Counted from the first letter of the stretch, positions 46,883 to 56,500 are shown. The stretch is 64,000 bases of DNA from Planctomycetales bacterium 71-10 (GCA_001898385.1 MKTT01000109.1:54903-118902), one strand, 5' to 3'. A program made the numbers and translations. Notes: generated by a model from the letters alone, not told the origin.

Positions 46883-48951
46883 CGCGGGGCGTTCTCCTTG
46901 GGGTTCGCCGGGGCGTCGGCCGGCCGCCGGGGGTAGGCAGTGATCGCGCGGTTGGAGACGGTCAGGAGCCTGTCCGGGGTCGTCAGCAGGTCGGCCGATT
47001 CGGCCCCGAGGTCGTCGCCGCGGAAGATCCGGCGGACGGTCCCGTCCCCCGGGTCGAGTTCGAACACGCCGCGCGGCGTGGCCTGCCAGACGCCGTCGGG
47101 GCGGGCGACGACCGTCTCGCGGAAGCTCCCGCCGGGGAGTCGCGTCGCCCAGCGAAGCTCCCGGGTCTTCGCGTCGAGCGCGGCCAGGTCCTCGCCCCCG
47201 AGGTAGATCGAATCGCCGTCGACGGCCGCGACGCGCGCCGCCTTGCCGATGGGGCGTCGCCAGGCGACGGTCATGCGATTGGGATCGATGGCGTAGATCC
47301 GGCTGGACTGCGCGCCCTTGAAGATCAGCGCGTCGCCGCGGTCGACCGGGGGCTCGCCGGCGGCCTGGGGCTCCTGCGGCTGGTAGCCGTAGAAGAAGTA
47401 TTGCTGGGTCTGCAACGGCGCGGTCTCGTAGCCGTATCCCCAGTCGAGCGAGCCCGAGTCGGCGTCGAGCCTGGCGAGGATCCCGGCGTGGGTGTCGACG
47501 TAGAGCGCCCCGGCGAGGAGCAAGAGCCGGACCTGGGGCTTCTGCTCGCGTCGGGCGTAATAGTAGTACTGGTTCTCGGCCTGGCGGGAGACGGCCACCT
47601 CGGCCTTCCAGATCGGCCGGCCGTCCTCGGGCCGGACGGCCAAAATCCATTGCTGGGGGAGCGGCTGATTCTGCTGGGATTTGGCGGGGATGAACAGCTT
47701 GCCGTCGGCGAGCAGGGGGGGGCCGGTCGGCTCGTACCCCGCATATTCGGGCAGGTCGGCCAGCTTCCAGAGGATTTCGCCGTCCTCGGCGCGCCGGCAT
47801 TCGAGCTGGAAGGGGGCGGAGTAGTTCTGGTCTTTCAGGTCCCGCGTGACGGTCCAGATCCGCTTGCCGTGCGCGAGGATCGCGTAGCGCGAAGGGTCGA
47901 GCATCTGCGCCGCGGGCTGGCCGGCGAGTTGCCTCGTGTCGTGGAACGACCCCGTGCGCCAGCGGAGTTTGCCCGTCGCCAGGTCGAGGGCCATCAGCCG
48001 GCCGAGGTAGTTGAGGTAGAGCGTCCCGCCGTCGACGGCCGCCGCCGGGGCCGCGGAGGACAGCGGACCGGCCCGCCACTGGTTCAGCTCGATCACGCCC
48101 ATCCCGGCCTCGACCGTCTCGGCGATCTTGAGCTGCCAGAGCGGCGCGACGGCCTCGGCCGGCGCGATCGGCCCCGCGTCGGCGCCGGCCGGCCGGTTGT
48201 CGTTCGAGGTCGCGGCGTCGGCGCCGAGGATCCGCCGGAGGGCTTGCGGGGCCGTCTCGGTGCGGCCGGCGACGTCGACCGTCTCGTCGCGGTGGCGATC
48301 CTCGATCTCGGCCCGGATCTGGTCGAACTCCGAACGCCTCCCGGCGCGGGACAGGGCGACGGCCGCCTTGGTCGCCAGCGGGGCGGGGGGGAGGTCGACG
48401 TCGTTGCGCCGGAGGATGGCGAGCCAGCAGTCGGCCGCCCGGTCGAACCGGCCTTCCTCGAAGTAGAGGTCGCCCAGCCGATCGGCCGCCGCCGCGCCGA
48501 CCGTCGTGGTGAAGTAGGCCGAGAAGAGGCGTTCCAGGTTGGCCTTCTCGGCGTCGCCCCGCGCCTGGTCGTAGAGCTTGCGGGCCTCGGCGTCGTAGAA
48601 CAGGCGATAGGCGGCCTGGCCCTCGGGGGGGAGGGCGGAGAGGACCTCGCGGCGCTTGCGGGCGACGGGGACGATGAAGCCGTCGGCACCGTCGACGAAC
48701 CGGAGGGCCTGGTCCTCGTTGATCGTGTACAGGGCCTTCAGGGCCCGCTCCCACGCCCCCCGCTTGCGGAAGCGTTCGAAGTCCTCCAGCGCCTCCTTGA
48801 CCTCGGTCGTCGCCGGGGGCATCTGGAGGGGACGCGCGGGGTCGTCGTTCGAGACCTTGTCGGGGTCCGGTTTCGGGGCGTCTTGCGCCCGGGCCATCCC
48901 CGGCGACGCGAGGCAGGCCAGAGAGAGGAAGATCCGGTGCCAGACCCGCAT
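46879..48951 (-). CDS. PQQ-like beta-propeller secreted protein
   Basis: GTLYLNYLGRLMALDLATGKLRWRTG, GEILWKLADLPEYAG, LAALDAKTRELRWATRLPGG; ATGA overlap with SIMPL gene. Confidence 0.87.
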   Translation of the reverse strand: MRVWHRIFLSLACLASPGMARAQDAPKPDPDKVSNDDPARPLQMPPATTEVKEALEDFERFRKRGAWERALKALYTINEDQALRFVDGADGFIVPVARKRREVLSALPPEGQAAYRLFYDAEARKLYDQARGDAEKANLERLFSAYFTTTVGAAAADRLGDLYFEEGRFDRAADCWLAILRRNDVDLPPAPLATKAAVALSRAGRRSEFDQIRAEIEDRHRDETVDVAGRTETAPQALRRILGADAATSNDNRPAGADAGPIAPAEAVAPLWQLKIAETVEAGMGVIELNQWRAGPLSSAAPAAAVDGGTLYLNYLGRLMALDLATGKLRWRTGSFHDTRQLAGQPAAQMLDPSRYAILAHGKRIWTVTRDLKDQNYSAPFQLECRRAEDGEILWKLADLPEYAGYEPTGPPLLADGKLFIPAKSQQNQPLPQQWILAVRPEDGRPIWKAEVAVSRQAENQYYYYARREQKPQVRLLLLAGALYVDTHAGILARLDADSGSLDWGYGYETAPLQTQQYFFYGYQPQEPQAAGEPPVDRGDALIFKGAQSSRIYAIDPNRMTVAWRRPIGKAARVAAVDGDSIYLGGEDLAALDAKTRELRWATRLPGGSFRETVVARPDGVWQATPRGVFELDPGDGTVRRIFRGDDLGAESADLLTTPDRLLTVSNRAITAYPRRPADAPANPKENAPR

Positions 48952-49165
48952 GTCCCCTCCGTCGATTCGACCGGCCTTCGGGGTTGTCCAGGCGCGTGAC
49001 GGCCAAGAACTGGGCGCGCCATGGACAAATCCTGTCCAGGAACAAGACATTTGTAGTGCTACCAATTCCCTCGTGCAAGCCTGAACCGATCGGAACTCGG
49101 CGCGGGCCGTGCGAGCGAAGGGCCGGGAGTTCGACTTTCCATCGATCCTTCCGAGATGAACGCGC

Positions 49166-50068
49166 ATGATCCGCCTGGGCCTTTGCTGCACGTTCCGCGA
49201 CGAGCCGATCAAGTTCCGGGTGGCGACGGCCGCCGCTCTTTCGCGCCTGGACCGGGCCGAGGCGGATGCGCGACTTGTCGCCCTGTGTCTCGCGAACGCC
49301 GACTCCCTGCTCGCCGCGCTGAGGTTCTGCGCCAGGGCCGGGATCGGCTGCTTCCGGGTCAACAGCCAGGTCTTGCCGCTGAAGACGCAGCCGACGTTCG
49401 CCTACGACGTGGCGGGCCTCCCCGACGGTGATGCGATCGTCGCGCGCTTCCGCGCGTGCGGGGAATTCGCCCGCGTCAACGGCCTGCGGACGTGCTTCCA
49501 TCCCGACCAGTTCGTCGTCCTCAACTCGCGCAAGCCCGAGGTCGTCGCCGCGTCGATCCGCGAGCTGGAGTACCAGGCCGAAGTCGCCGAATGGATCGGG
49601 GCCGACGTCATCAACATCCACGGCGGCGGGGCCTTCGGCGACAAGTCCGCGGCCCTGGCGGATTTCGCGCGGGCGCTGGACCTCCTGTCGCCCCGCGCGC
49701 GGTCGCGGCTGACCGTCGAGAACGACGACCGGGTCTTCACGCCGACGGACCTGCTGCCCGTCTGTCGGGCCGCGGGGATCCCGCTGGTCTACGACGCCCA
49801 TCACCACCGCTGCAACCCCGACGGGCTCTCCGTCGAGGAGGCCACCGCCGCGGCCCTGGAGACCTGGGGCCGCGAGCCGATGTTCCACATCTCCAGCCCC
49901 ATCGCCGGCTGGGACGGCCCCCGCCCCGAGCGGCATCACGACTTCATCGACCTCGCCGACTTCCCCGCCTGCTGGCGAGGACTCGACGCGACCGTGGAGG
50001 TGGAGGCGAAGGCGAAGGAGGTCGCCGTCCTGAAGCTCAAGGCCGACCTGGACGCGATGGGGCGGTGA
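49166..50068 (+). CDS. uvsE: UV damage endonuclease UvsE/UVDE
   Basis: IRLGLCCTFRDEPIKFR, CFHPDQFVVLNSRKPEVV, INIHGGGAFGDKSAAL, LTVENDDRVFTP, YDAHHHRCNP. Confidence 0.92.
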   Translation: MIRLGLCCTFRDEPIKFRVATAAALSRLDRAEADARLVALCLANADSLLAALRFCARAGIGCFRVNSQVLPLKTQPTFAYDVAGLPDGDAIVARFRACGEFARVNGLRTCFHPDQFVVLNSRKPEVVAASIRELEYQAEVAEWIGADVINIHGGGAFGDKSAALADFARALDLLSPRARSRLTVENDDRVFTPTDLLPVCRAAGIPLVYDAHHHRCNPDGLSVEEATAAALETWGREPMFHISSPIAGWDGPRPERHHDFIDLADFPACWRGLDATVEVEAKAKEVAVLKLKADLDAMGR

Positions 50069-50072
50069 CGGG

Positions 50073-51044
50073 TCAGACGGCCTCGACGGTCAGCTCGTTG
50101 CGGGCGATGAAGGCGTCGGCCTCCGCCCGGGTGAAGACTCCGGCCGTCGTCCCGACGGCGCGGACGCAACTGGCGCCGACGGCGCTGGCCAGGCGCAGAC
50201 AGCCCAGCTCGTCCAGGCCGTCGAGCAGCCCGGCGATGTAGCCGGCGTCGAAGGCGTCGCCGCCGCCGGAGCCGTCGACGCAGGATACGGGGTAGCTCCC
50301 GAGGCGCACCCGCAACCCATCGGAGACGGCGACCGCGCCACGCTCGCCGCGGGTGACGACCACCCGCCGCGCGCCCAGGTCGCGGAACCCCAGCGCCTGG
50401 CGCAGCGGGTCGTCCTCGCCGAGGATCAGGGCGGCCTCGTCGGTGTTGGGCAGGAACACGTCGGTCTCGGGCAGGATCGGCCGCAGGCGATCCAGGTGGT
50501 CGCTCGGCCCCGGGGTCACGACGTCCAGCACGGTGATCGTCCCGGAGCGTCGAGCCCACGCGAACCGCTCGGCGACCGCCTCGGGATCCAGGCCGGGCAT
50601 GACCAGGTAGCCGCCCAGGTACAACACGCGGGGAGGGTCGGCCAGGGCGTCGTCGAGGTCCTCGGCCGTGAACCCTCGGTTCGCCCCGAAGCTGTGGATG
50701 TAGCGCCGGTCCTCGCCTCGCACGTTGACGACCAGGGTCTGGCTCGTCGCCCGCTCGGGGTCGACCCGCAGGGACCGGACGTCGACGCCGTGCTCCGCGA
50801 GCGTCTCGGCCACGAAGCGGCCGAAGGCGTCGTCGCCCACCTTGCCGCAGATCGCCGAGCGGACGCCCAGTCGCGCCAAGTCCATCGCGGCGTTGGAGGC
50901 GCAGCCGCCGATGTTCAGGACCAGGTCGTCGGCCGTCATCAGCTCGCCGGCCGCCGGCATGCGCTCGATCGGCGTGCAGAGGTGATCGGCCACGACGATC
51001 CCCGCGCAGACGACGGGCGGTCTCGATCCGGTGGTGATGGGCAT
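50073..51044 (-). CDS. PfkB-family carbohydrate kinase
   Basis: LNIGGCASNAAMDLARLG, GKVGDDAFGRF, CVDGSGGGDAFDAGYIAGLL. Confidence 0.92.
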   Translation of the reverse strand: MPITTGSRPPVVCAGIVVADHLCTPIERMPAAGELMTADDLVLNIGGCASNAAMDLARLGVRSAICGKVGDDAFGRFVAETLAEHGVDVRSLRVDPERATSQTLVVNVRGEDRRYIHSFGANRGFTAEDLDDALADPPRVLYLGGYLVMPGLDPEAVAERFAWARRSGTITVLDVVTPGPSDHLDRLRPILPETDVFLPNTDEAALILGEDDPLRQALGFRDLGARRVVVTRGERGAVAVSDGLRVRLGSYPVSCVDGSGGGDAFDAGYIAGLLDGLDELGCLRLASAVGASCVRAVGTTAGVFTRAEADAFIARNELTVEAV

Positions 51045-51096
51045 GGCGGCTGGCCCCCGGGGGTGGAACTCCTCGGCCCGCGGCCGAGGCGTGTCG

Positions 51097-53157
51097 TCAC
51101 AACAGGCTGCGGATCCCCTCGACGATGCGGTCGACGTCGGGGCGATAGGCGTCTTCCAGGATCGGGGTGAACGGCACGGGGACGTCGGCCGACGCCACCC
51201 GAACCACCGGCGCGAGCAGGTGCTCGCCCAGCCGCTCCATGATCCCGGCGGCCAGCTCGGCCGAGACGCCGCCGGTGCGGGGGCCTTCCTCGACGATCAC
51301 CACCCGCCCCGTCTTCCGCACCGATTCGCCGATGGTTTCGTAGTCGATCGGCGAGAGGCTGCGCACGTCGATCACCTCGACGTCGACCCCATCGGCCGCG
51401 AGCCGCTCGGCCGCCTGGAGGGAGTAGTGCAGCATCAGGAGCCAGCCGAGCACCGTGACGTCCTCGCCGCGCCGGCGGACGGCGGCGCGATCCAGGGCCA
51501 CGACGTAATCCCCTTCGGGTACGTCGCTGGTGGCGTCGACGGCGCCGGGCTCGGCCCGTGCCCCTTTCGAGCCGTACAGCAGCTTGTGCTCGAAGATCAG
51601 GACCGGGTCGTCCTCGCGCACGGCCGCCTTGAGGATCCCCTTCGCGTCGTAGGCGTCGGACACGGCCACGACCTTCAGGCCCGGCACGCCGATGAAGTAG
51701 CGCTCCAGGCTCTGCGCGTGCTGCGAACCGCGCCCCGTCGCGCCGATCGGCGCGCGCATCACGAGCGGCACCTTCGCGGTCCCGCCCGACATGTAGCGCA
51801 GCTTGGCGGCGTTGTTGACGATCTGGTCCATCGCCAGGAACAGGAAGTCGCCGTACTGCACGTCGACGATCGGCCGCTGGCCGACCATCGCCGCGCCGGT
51901 CCCTGCGCCGAAGAAGCCCAGCTCGGCGATCGGCGTGTTGAGCATCCGGTCGGGGAACTCCTTCTCCAGCCCGAGCGTCACCGTGAAGGCCCCGCCCCAC
52001 CCCCCCGGCACGGCGATGTCCTCGCCCATGCAGAAGACGGTCGGATCGCGCCTCATCTCCTCCACGATCCCCGCGCGTAACGCCTCGGCGATGCTCAGCC
52101 GCCGCGTCGGCGTCCCGGCGGGGAGTTCCGCGGGGATCGGGCCCGAGGGGCCCGCCAGCACGTCGGTGGTCAGGTCGGCGAGGGTGGGCATCGGCTGCCG
52201 CTTGGCCGCCGCCACGGCCTCGCGGAACTGCTCCTCCGCACGCGCCCGCACGTCGGCCACCCCGGCTTCGTCGATCAGGCCGCGGTCCATCAGCACCCGC
52301 GCGAAGCGGTCGAGCGGGTCGCGTTGGAACCAGGCGTCGCGCTCGTCCTGCGGCTGGTAGGCGCAGGCGTCGCGGCGCGAATGCCCGGTGCGGCGGTAGG
52401 TCAGAAGTTCGAGCAGGACCGGCCCCTTCCCGGCGCGGCATTCCTCCGCGGCGCGGAGGGTGGCCTCATGGACGGCCAGCACATCGTTGCCGTCGACCGT
52501 CTCGCCGCGCATCCCGTACGACGCCGCTCGCTCCGCTACGGTCTTCGCGCGCATGACCTGGTCGATCCGGGTCGAGGCGCCGTAGAGGTTGTTCTCGCAG
52601 ACGAAGACGACCGGGAGGTCCCAGATGGCGGCGAGGTTGACGCCCTCGTGGAACGCCCCCTCGGCGACGGCGCCGTCGCCGAAGAAGCAGGCGACGACGT
52701 GCGGCTCGCCGCGCATCTTGAACGCCAGGCCCATCCCCGCCGCCAGCGGGATGCCGCCGCCGACGATCGCGATCCCCGGGACCATGCCCTTGCCCATGTC
52801 GCCGACGTGCATCGAGCCGCCCTTGCCGCGGCAGCAGCCGGTGGTCGCGCCGTAGAGTTCGAACAGCACCTCCTCGACCGTGAGCCCCTTCGCCAGCGCG
52901 TGGCCGTGGCCGCGGAACGTCGAGGTGATGAAGTCGTCGGGCCGGAGCGCCGAGCAGACCCCCACCGCGGTCGCCTCCTGGCCCTGACACTGGTGGATCG
53001 TCCCCGGCATCGAGCCTTCGAGGAAGAGGAACTTCACACCCTCCTCGAACTCTCGGATCAGGACCATCCGCTCGTACATCGACAGCCAGAGTTCGCGGTC
53101 TCCGGCGGCGACCGTCGGGGCGGCCTCGGCCCCCGCGGCGCGGGTCGTCTCGCTCAT
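51097..53157 (-). CDS. 2-oxoacid dehydrogenase E1, fused alpha+beta subunits
   Basis: TPP motif FFGDGAVAEGAFHEGVNLAAIWDLPVVFVCENN; beta part VFCMGEDIA..GGWGGAFTVTLGL, RMLNTPIAELGFFGAGTGAAM. Confidence 0.92.
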   Translation of the reverse strand: MSETTRAAGAEAAPTVAAGDRELWLSMYERMVLIREFEEGVKFLFLEGSMPGTIHQCQGQEATAVGVCSALRPDDFITSTFRGHGHALAKGLTVEEVLFELYGATTGCCRGKGGSMHVGDMGKGMVPGIAIVGGGIPLAAGMGLAFKMRGEPHVVACFFGDGAVAEGAFHEGVNLAAIWDLPVVFVCENNLYGASTRIDQVMRAKTVAERAASYGMRGETVDGNDVLAVHEATLRAAEECRAGKGPVLLELLTYRRTGHSRRDACAYQPQDERDAWFQRDPLDRFARVLMDRGLIDEAGVADVRARAEEQFREAVAAAKRQPMPTLADLTTDVLAGPSGPIPAELPAGTPTRRLSIAEALRAGIVEEMRRDPTVFCMGEDIAVPGGWGGAFTVTLGLEKEFPDRMLNTPIAELGFFGAGTGAAMVGQRPIVDVQYGDFLFLAMDQIVNNAAKLRYMSGGTAKVPLVMRAPIGATGRGSQHAQSLERYFIGVPGLKVVAVSDAYDAKGILKAAVREDDPVLIFEHKLLYGSKGARAEPGAVDATSDVPEGDYVVALDRAAVRRRGEDVTVLGWLLMLHYSLQAAERLAADGVDVEVIDVRSLSPIDYETIGESVRKTGRVVIVEEGPRTGGVSAELAAGIMERLGEHLLAPVVRVASADVPVPFTPILEDAYRPDVDRIVEGIRSLL

Positions 53158-53162
53158 CGGTC

Positions 53163-54194
53163 TCAGCCTCCCAACGATTCCAGTTCGCCCACGATCGCGT
53201 TCAGGAAGCCGGCGGCGTACTTGCCGCTCGCGACGCGATGATCCACCGAGAGCGTGAGGTTCACCCGCTGCTGCACGACGACCTGGCCGTCGACCACCGC
53301 GACGACCGGCATCACCTTGCCCACGGCGAGGATGGCCGACTCGGGCGGGTTGATCATCGCGGCGAACGACTCGACGCCACTCCCCCCGAGGTTCGAGATC
53401 GTCAGGCACGCCGACCGGGAGACGCGCGCTTCGGGGTCGCCGGCTCGCAGCCGCTCCGCCGCGGCGACGATCTCTCGCGAGATCGCCTCCAGAGACTTGT
53501 CCCCGGGCCCTTCGATCGACGGCGTGAAGAGGTCGCCCTCGACGTCCACGGCCACGCCGATTGCGACGACCGGGGCCGGGATCAGGCGGTCGTCCTCGTA
53601 ACGGCATCGGAAGCGGTCGAACGTCCGCAGGGCGCGGGCCGTCGCCCGCACGAAGAAGGCGTCCCAGGCGAGGCCGCCGGCCGCGGCCTTCCGCCGGGCG
53701 ACCATCGGGCCGGCGTCGGCCGAGGTCTGGAGGTAGAAATGCGGGACCGTCCGCTGACTCTCCGCCAGCCGACGCGCCGCGACCTTCTGGGGGACGCTCA
53801 GCGGGGTCGCGGCGGGCGCGCCCGACGACCTGGCCTCGCGGTTGCGGGCGAAGAACGATCGCCGCTCCCCGATCTCCGGCGTCGCTACCCGCGTCGGGGG
53901 AGGCGAGGGCGCCCGCGCGACCTGGGGCGAGATTTCCGCGGCCGGCGAGGCCGCCGCGTCCCCTTCCAGGACGGCGATCGTCTCGCCGGCGTCGATCTCG
54001 GCCCCCTCGCCCGCCACGATCGTCTTCAACATCCCGGACGCGACCGCCTCGACCTGCATGACGGCCTTGTCGGTCTCGACCTCCAGGATCGGCTCCCCGC
54101 GCCGGACCGTCGCCCCGGGCGCGACGAGCCAGCGGACGACCTTGAGCGTCGCCCCGGTGGTCGCCAGGTCGGGCATCTTCAGGGGGACGTCCAT
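53163..54194 (-). CDS. 2-oxoacid dehydrogenase E2 (lipoyl domain + acyltransferase, no obvious PSBD)
   Basis: VEVETDKAVMQVEA-type lipoyl motif, catalytic domain ending LTLSVDHRVASGKYAAGFLNAIV. Confidence 0.88.
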   Translation of the reverse strand: MDVPLKMPDLATTGATLKVVRWLVAPGATVRRGEPILEVETDKAVMQVEAVASGMLKTIVAGEGAEIDAGETIAVLEGDAAASPAAEISPQVARAPSPPPTRVATPEIGERRSFFARNREARSSGAPAATPLSVPQKVAARRLAESQRTVPHFYLQTSADAGPMVARRKAAAGGLAWDAFFVRATARALRTFDRFRCRYEDDRLIPAPVVAIGVAVDVEGDLFTPSIEGPGDKSLEAISREIVAAAERLRAGDPEARVSRSACLTISNLGGSGVESFAAMINPPESAILAVGKVMPVVAVVDGQVVVQQRVNLTLSVDHRVASGKYAAGFLNAIVGELESLGG

Positions 54195-55105
54195 CAGCGT
54201 TCCTCCGAGTGGGGCGAGGGCGCCCGGCCGCAGCAGCCCAGCAGGCCGATCCGCTCCATAACGGCCTCGCGCACGGCCAACCGCCCGGCCGTCATCACGT
54301 CGTCCTCGCCCCCCATGCCGAGCCTTTGGTGGGGATCGGAGCACTCGCGATCGAGGTGGGCGCGGACGGCTCGTAGGTATCGCTGCTTCAGATAGGTCCC
54401 GAAGTTCACCTTGGCGACGCCCCGCGCGATCGCCTCGCGGAGCGAGTCGGGCTCGATGCCGGTCCCGCCGTGCAGGACGAGGGGGACGCTCGTGCGCTCG
54501 CGGATTCTCTCCAGCAGCGCCAGGTCGAGCGTACGCGTCCCGTCCAGCTTGACGTGGACGTTGCCGACGCTGACCGCGAGCAGGTCGACCCCCGTGGCCT
54601 CGACGAACGCCGCGGCCTGGTCGGGGTCGGTGGCCTCCCCCGCGGCGCTGCCGTGCCCGGGGCTGCCGGCGGGCAGTTCCCCCAGCTCGGCCTCCACGGC
54701 CACGCCTCGCGCGTGGGCGATCTCGGTGAGCCGGGCGACCCGTCGCGTGTAGTCTTCGAGCGATGCGGCCGGGTCGGCCGGCATGACGAGATTGAACCCG
54801 AGCGTGATCGCCGAACGGACCTGCGAGTCGTCCGGGCATTCGTTGAAGATGAGGCCGCACGGGACCGCGGCGGATTCGGCGGCGGCCCGGCCCAGCGCCG
54901 CGTACCAGGAGAGCCGCTCCTCGCACTTCCGGCCCGGATCGCTCAGGAACGCGCCGTTGAAGCCGACGATCGTCGGCGACCCGGCCTGCTCCGCGGCGTC
55001 GATCACGCCCGCGAGCGAGTCGAGGTTCCAGCTTTCGAAGTAGCCGAGGGCGTACCCGCCCGCGACCGCCCTGGAAACCATCCCGCGCACGTCCTCAAGA
55101 GGCAT
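54194..55105 (-). CDS. Class II fructose-bisphosphate/ketose-bisphosphate aldolase family
   Basis: GYALGYFESWNLDSLAGVIDAAE, VSVGNVHVKLDG, LVLHGGTGIEPDSLREAIARGVAKVNFGTYLK. Confidence 0.88.
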   Translation of the reverse strand: MPLEDVRGMVSRAVAGGYALGYFESWNLDSLAGVIDAAEQAGSPTIVGFNGAFLSDPGRKCEERLSWYAALGRAAAESAAVPCGLIFNECPDDSQVRSAITLGFNLVMPADPAASLEDYTRRVARLTEIAHARGVAVEAELGELPAGSPGHGSAAGEATDPDQAAAFVEATGVDLLAVSVGNVHVKLDGTRTLDLALLERIRERTSVPLVLHGGTGIEPDSLREAIARGVAKVNFGTYLKQRYLRAVRAHLDRECSDPHQRLGMGGEDDVMTAGRLAVREAVMERIGLLGCCGRAPSPHSEER

Positions 55106-55901
55106 GAATTGTCTCCTCCGGCCGGGCCGGCTCGCTCCCGGACACGATGACGCGTTTGCCGGCGTATTCCAGCCGCTTCACCTCCGCCTCGGGGGCCGCG
55201 GCATCGGTGACGACCGTGTGGATCTGCCCCGGATCGAGGGCCTTGCACAGGGCACGAAGGCCGAACTTGGTGTGATCGACCAGCAGGACCAGTTCCGAGC
55301 ACCGCCGGGCGGCCGCCTGCTTGATCCGGATCGATTCGATGGCCGCCTCGAAGGTCCCCTCGGCCGGGAGGAACCCCTTGGTCGAGACGAACGCTCGGTC
55401 GACGAGGAACCGGTCGAGCCATTCCTCGCTCGCCAGGCCGACGAACGACCCGCTGGCCGGGTCGAACTGGCCGCCGACGCCGATCGTCGTGTTCCGGCCG
55501 CCTCGCCCCAGCTCCAGGCAGGCCACCGCGGAGTTGGTGACGACGGTCACGGCCTCCCGCTCCCGCGCGATCCGCCTCGCCAGCTCCAGGCAGGTCGTGC
55601 TGGGGTCGAGGAAGATGGTCTGCCCCGGCTCGATGAGGTCCAGCGCCCGCTCGGCGATCGACCGCTTCTCCGCGACGTTGACCGCGAATCGATCGGACAG
55701 GGCCGTCTCGTAGTAGCCCGGCGGCGCCGTCGCCTTCTGGATCCCGCCCAGGGTCTTGATTACCGCGCCCCTGGTGGCCAGCCGGTCGACCTCCCTCCGG
55801 ACGGTCATCGTGCTGACGCCGAGCGCCTCGGCCAGCTCCTGGTAGCTGCACGCCCCGCGGAGTTCCAGCCGCTCAAGGATCGACCGCCCTCGATTCATCA
55901 T
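55095..55901 (-). CDS. DeoR-family transcriptional regulator
   Basis: CSYQELAEALGVSTMTVRREVDRLATRGAVIKTLGG; DeoR C-terminal domain. Confidence 0.9.
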   Translation of the reverse strand: MMNRGRSILERLELRGACSYQELAEALGVSTMTVRREVDRLATRGAVIKTLGGIQKATAPPGYYETALSDRFAVNVAEKRSIAERALDLIEPGQTIFLDPSTTCLELARRIAREREAVTVVTNSAVACLELGRGGRNTTIGVGGQFDPASGSFVGLASEEWLDRFLVDRAFVSTKGFLPAEGTFEAAIESIRIKQAAARRCSELVLLVDHTKFGLRALCKALDPGQIHTVVTDAAAPEAEVKRLEYAGKRVIVSGSEPARPEETIHAS

Positions 55902-56001
55902 CGGACGCCTGCTTAACTCGACGGGCGGACGACCCCCTCGCCGCTCCGACCAGACTTCCACGCATGATAAAGTGCCGGGACCGTCCTTGCAATCGCTCGA
56001 C

Positions 56002-56044
56002 GTGATTTTTTCACACCTGCTCCGACTCGATGTGAAAAATTCAC
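56002..56044. promoter_or_regulatory. Two GTGA-N5-TCAC palindromes (56002-56014, 56032-56044) spaced 30 bp; candidate DeoR operators
   Basis: CTCGACGTGATTTTTTCAC and CTCGATGTGAAAAATTCAC upstream of deoR. Confidence 0.6.
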
Positions 56045-56109
56045 GACCCCGACTCGACGGCGAGGGCAGGCCGATTGCACCATAAACCATGGTCCTGTGA
56101 GCACTTTAT

Positions 56110-56500
56110 CCATGTTGCGTGTATTTCACGCGGCGACGAGGCGTTTTCTTCTCGGGAGTCTCGCTCTTGAGCAGGCCCAACGCGGCGCGGCGGACGACGC
56201 TGGGGTCGGCGTCGGCCAGGCCCTTGCGGACGCGGCAGGGGTCCTCGCCGAAGGTCGCGTCGAGTCGCCGGTGCTGCGAATTCTCGATCCCCAGCGGCCC
56301 CGCACCGCGTCGACGAGCTCCTGCGCCACCAGACGGCGGCTGAGGATGTAGTAGCGCGTCGCGTCGGCCTGCTTGCCGTGGCGCGTGGATATGTTGATTG
56401 CCGCGTCGATCGTCGCCGGGACCCTCCAACGCTCGCGGTCGGCACGCATTGCATTCGCGGGCGTCGAGCGGGCGAGTGTGTCGTCGGGATCTTGCACCAC
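56110..56500 (-). pseudogene. ISAs1-family transposase remnant (C-terminal part, frameshifted)
   Basis: ATRYYILSRRLVAQELVDAVRGRWG in one frame continues as GIENSQHRRLDATFGEDPCRVRKGLADADPSVVRRAALGLLK in another. Confidence 0.75.

Noticed and set aside
46019-49939. Single 1306-aa ORF as a giant protein
   Set aside because: Only the C-terminal ~287 aa (SIMPL) is coding; the rest is out of frame with the well-supported PQQ-like gene on the same strand.
56002-56044. GTGA-N-TCAC sites as CRP/FNR boxes
   Set aside because: Spacer is 5 bp rather than the 6 bp typical of CRP (TGTGA-N6-TCACA), and the sites adjoin a DeoR gene; CRP not excluded but less likely.
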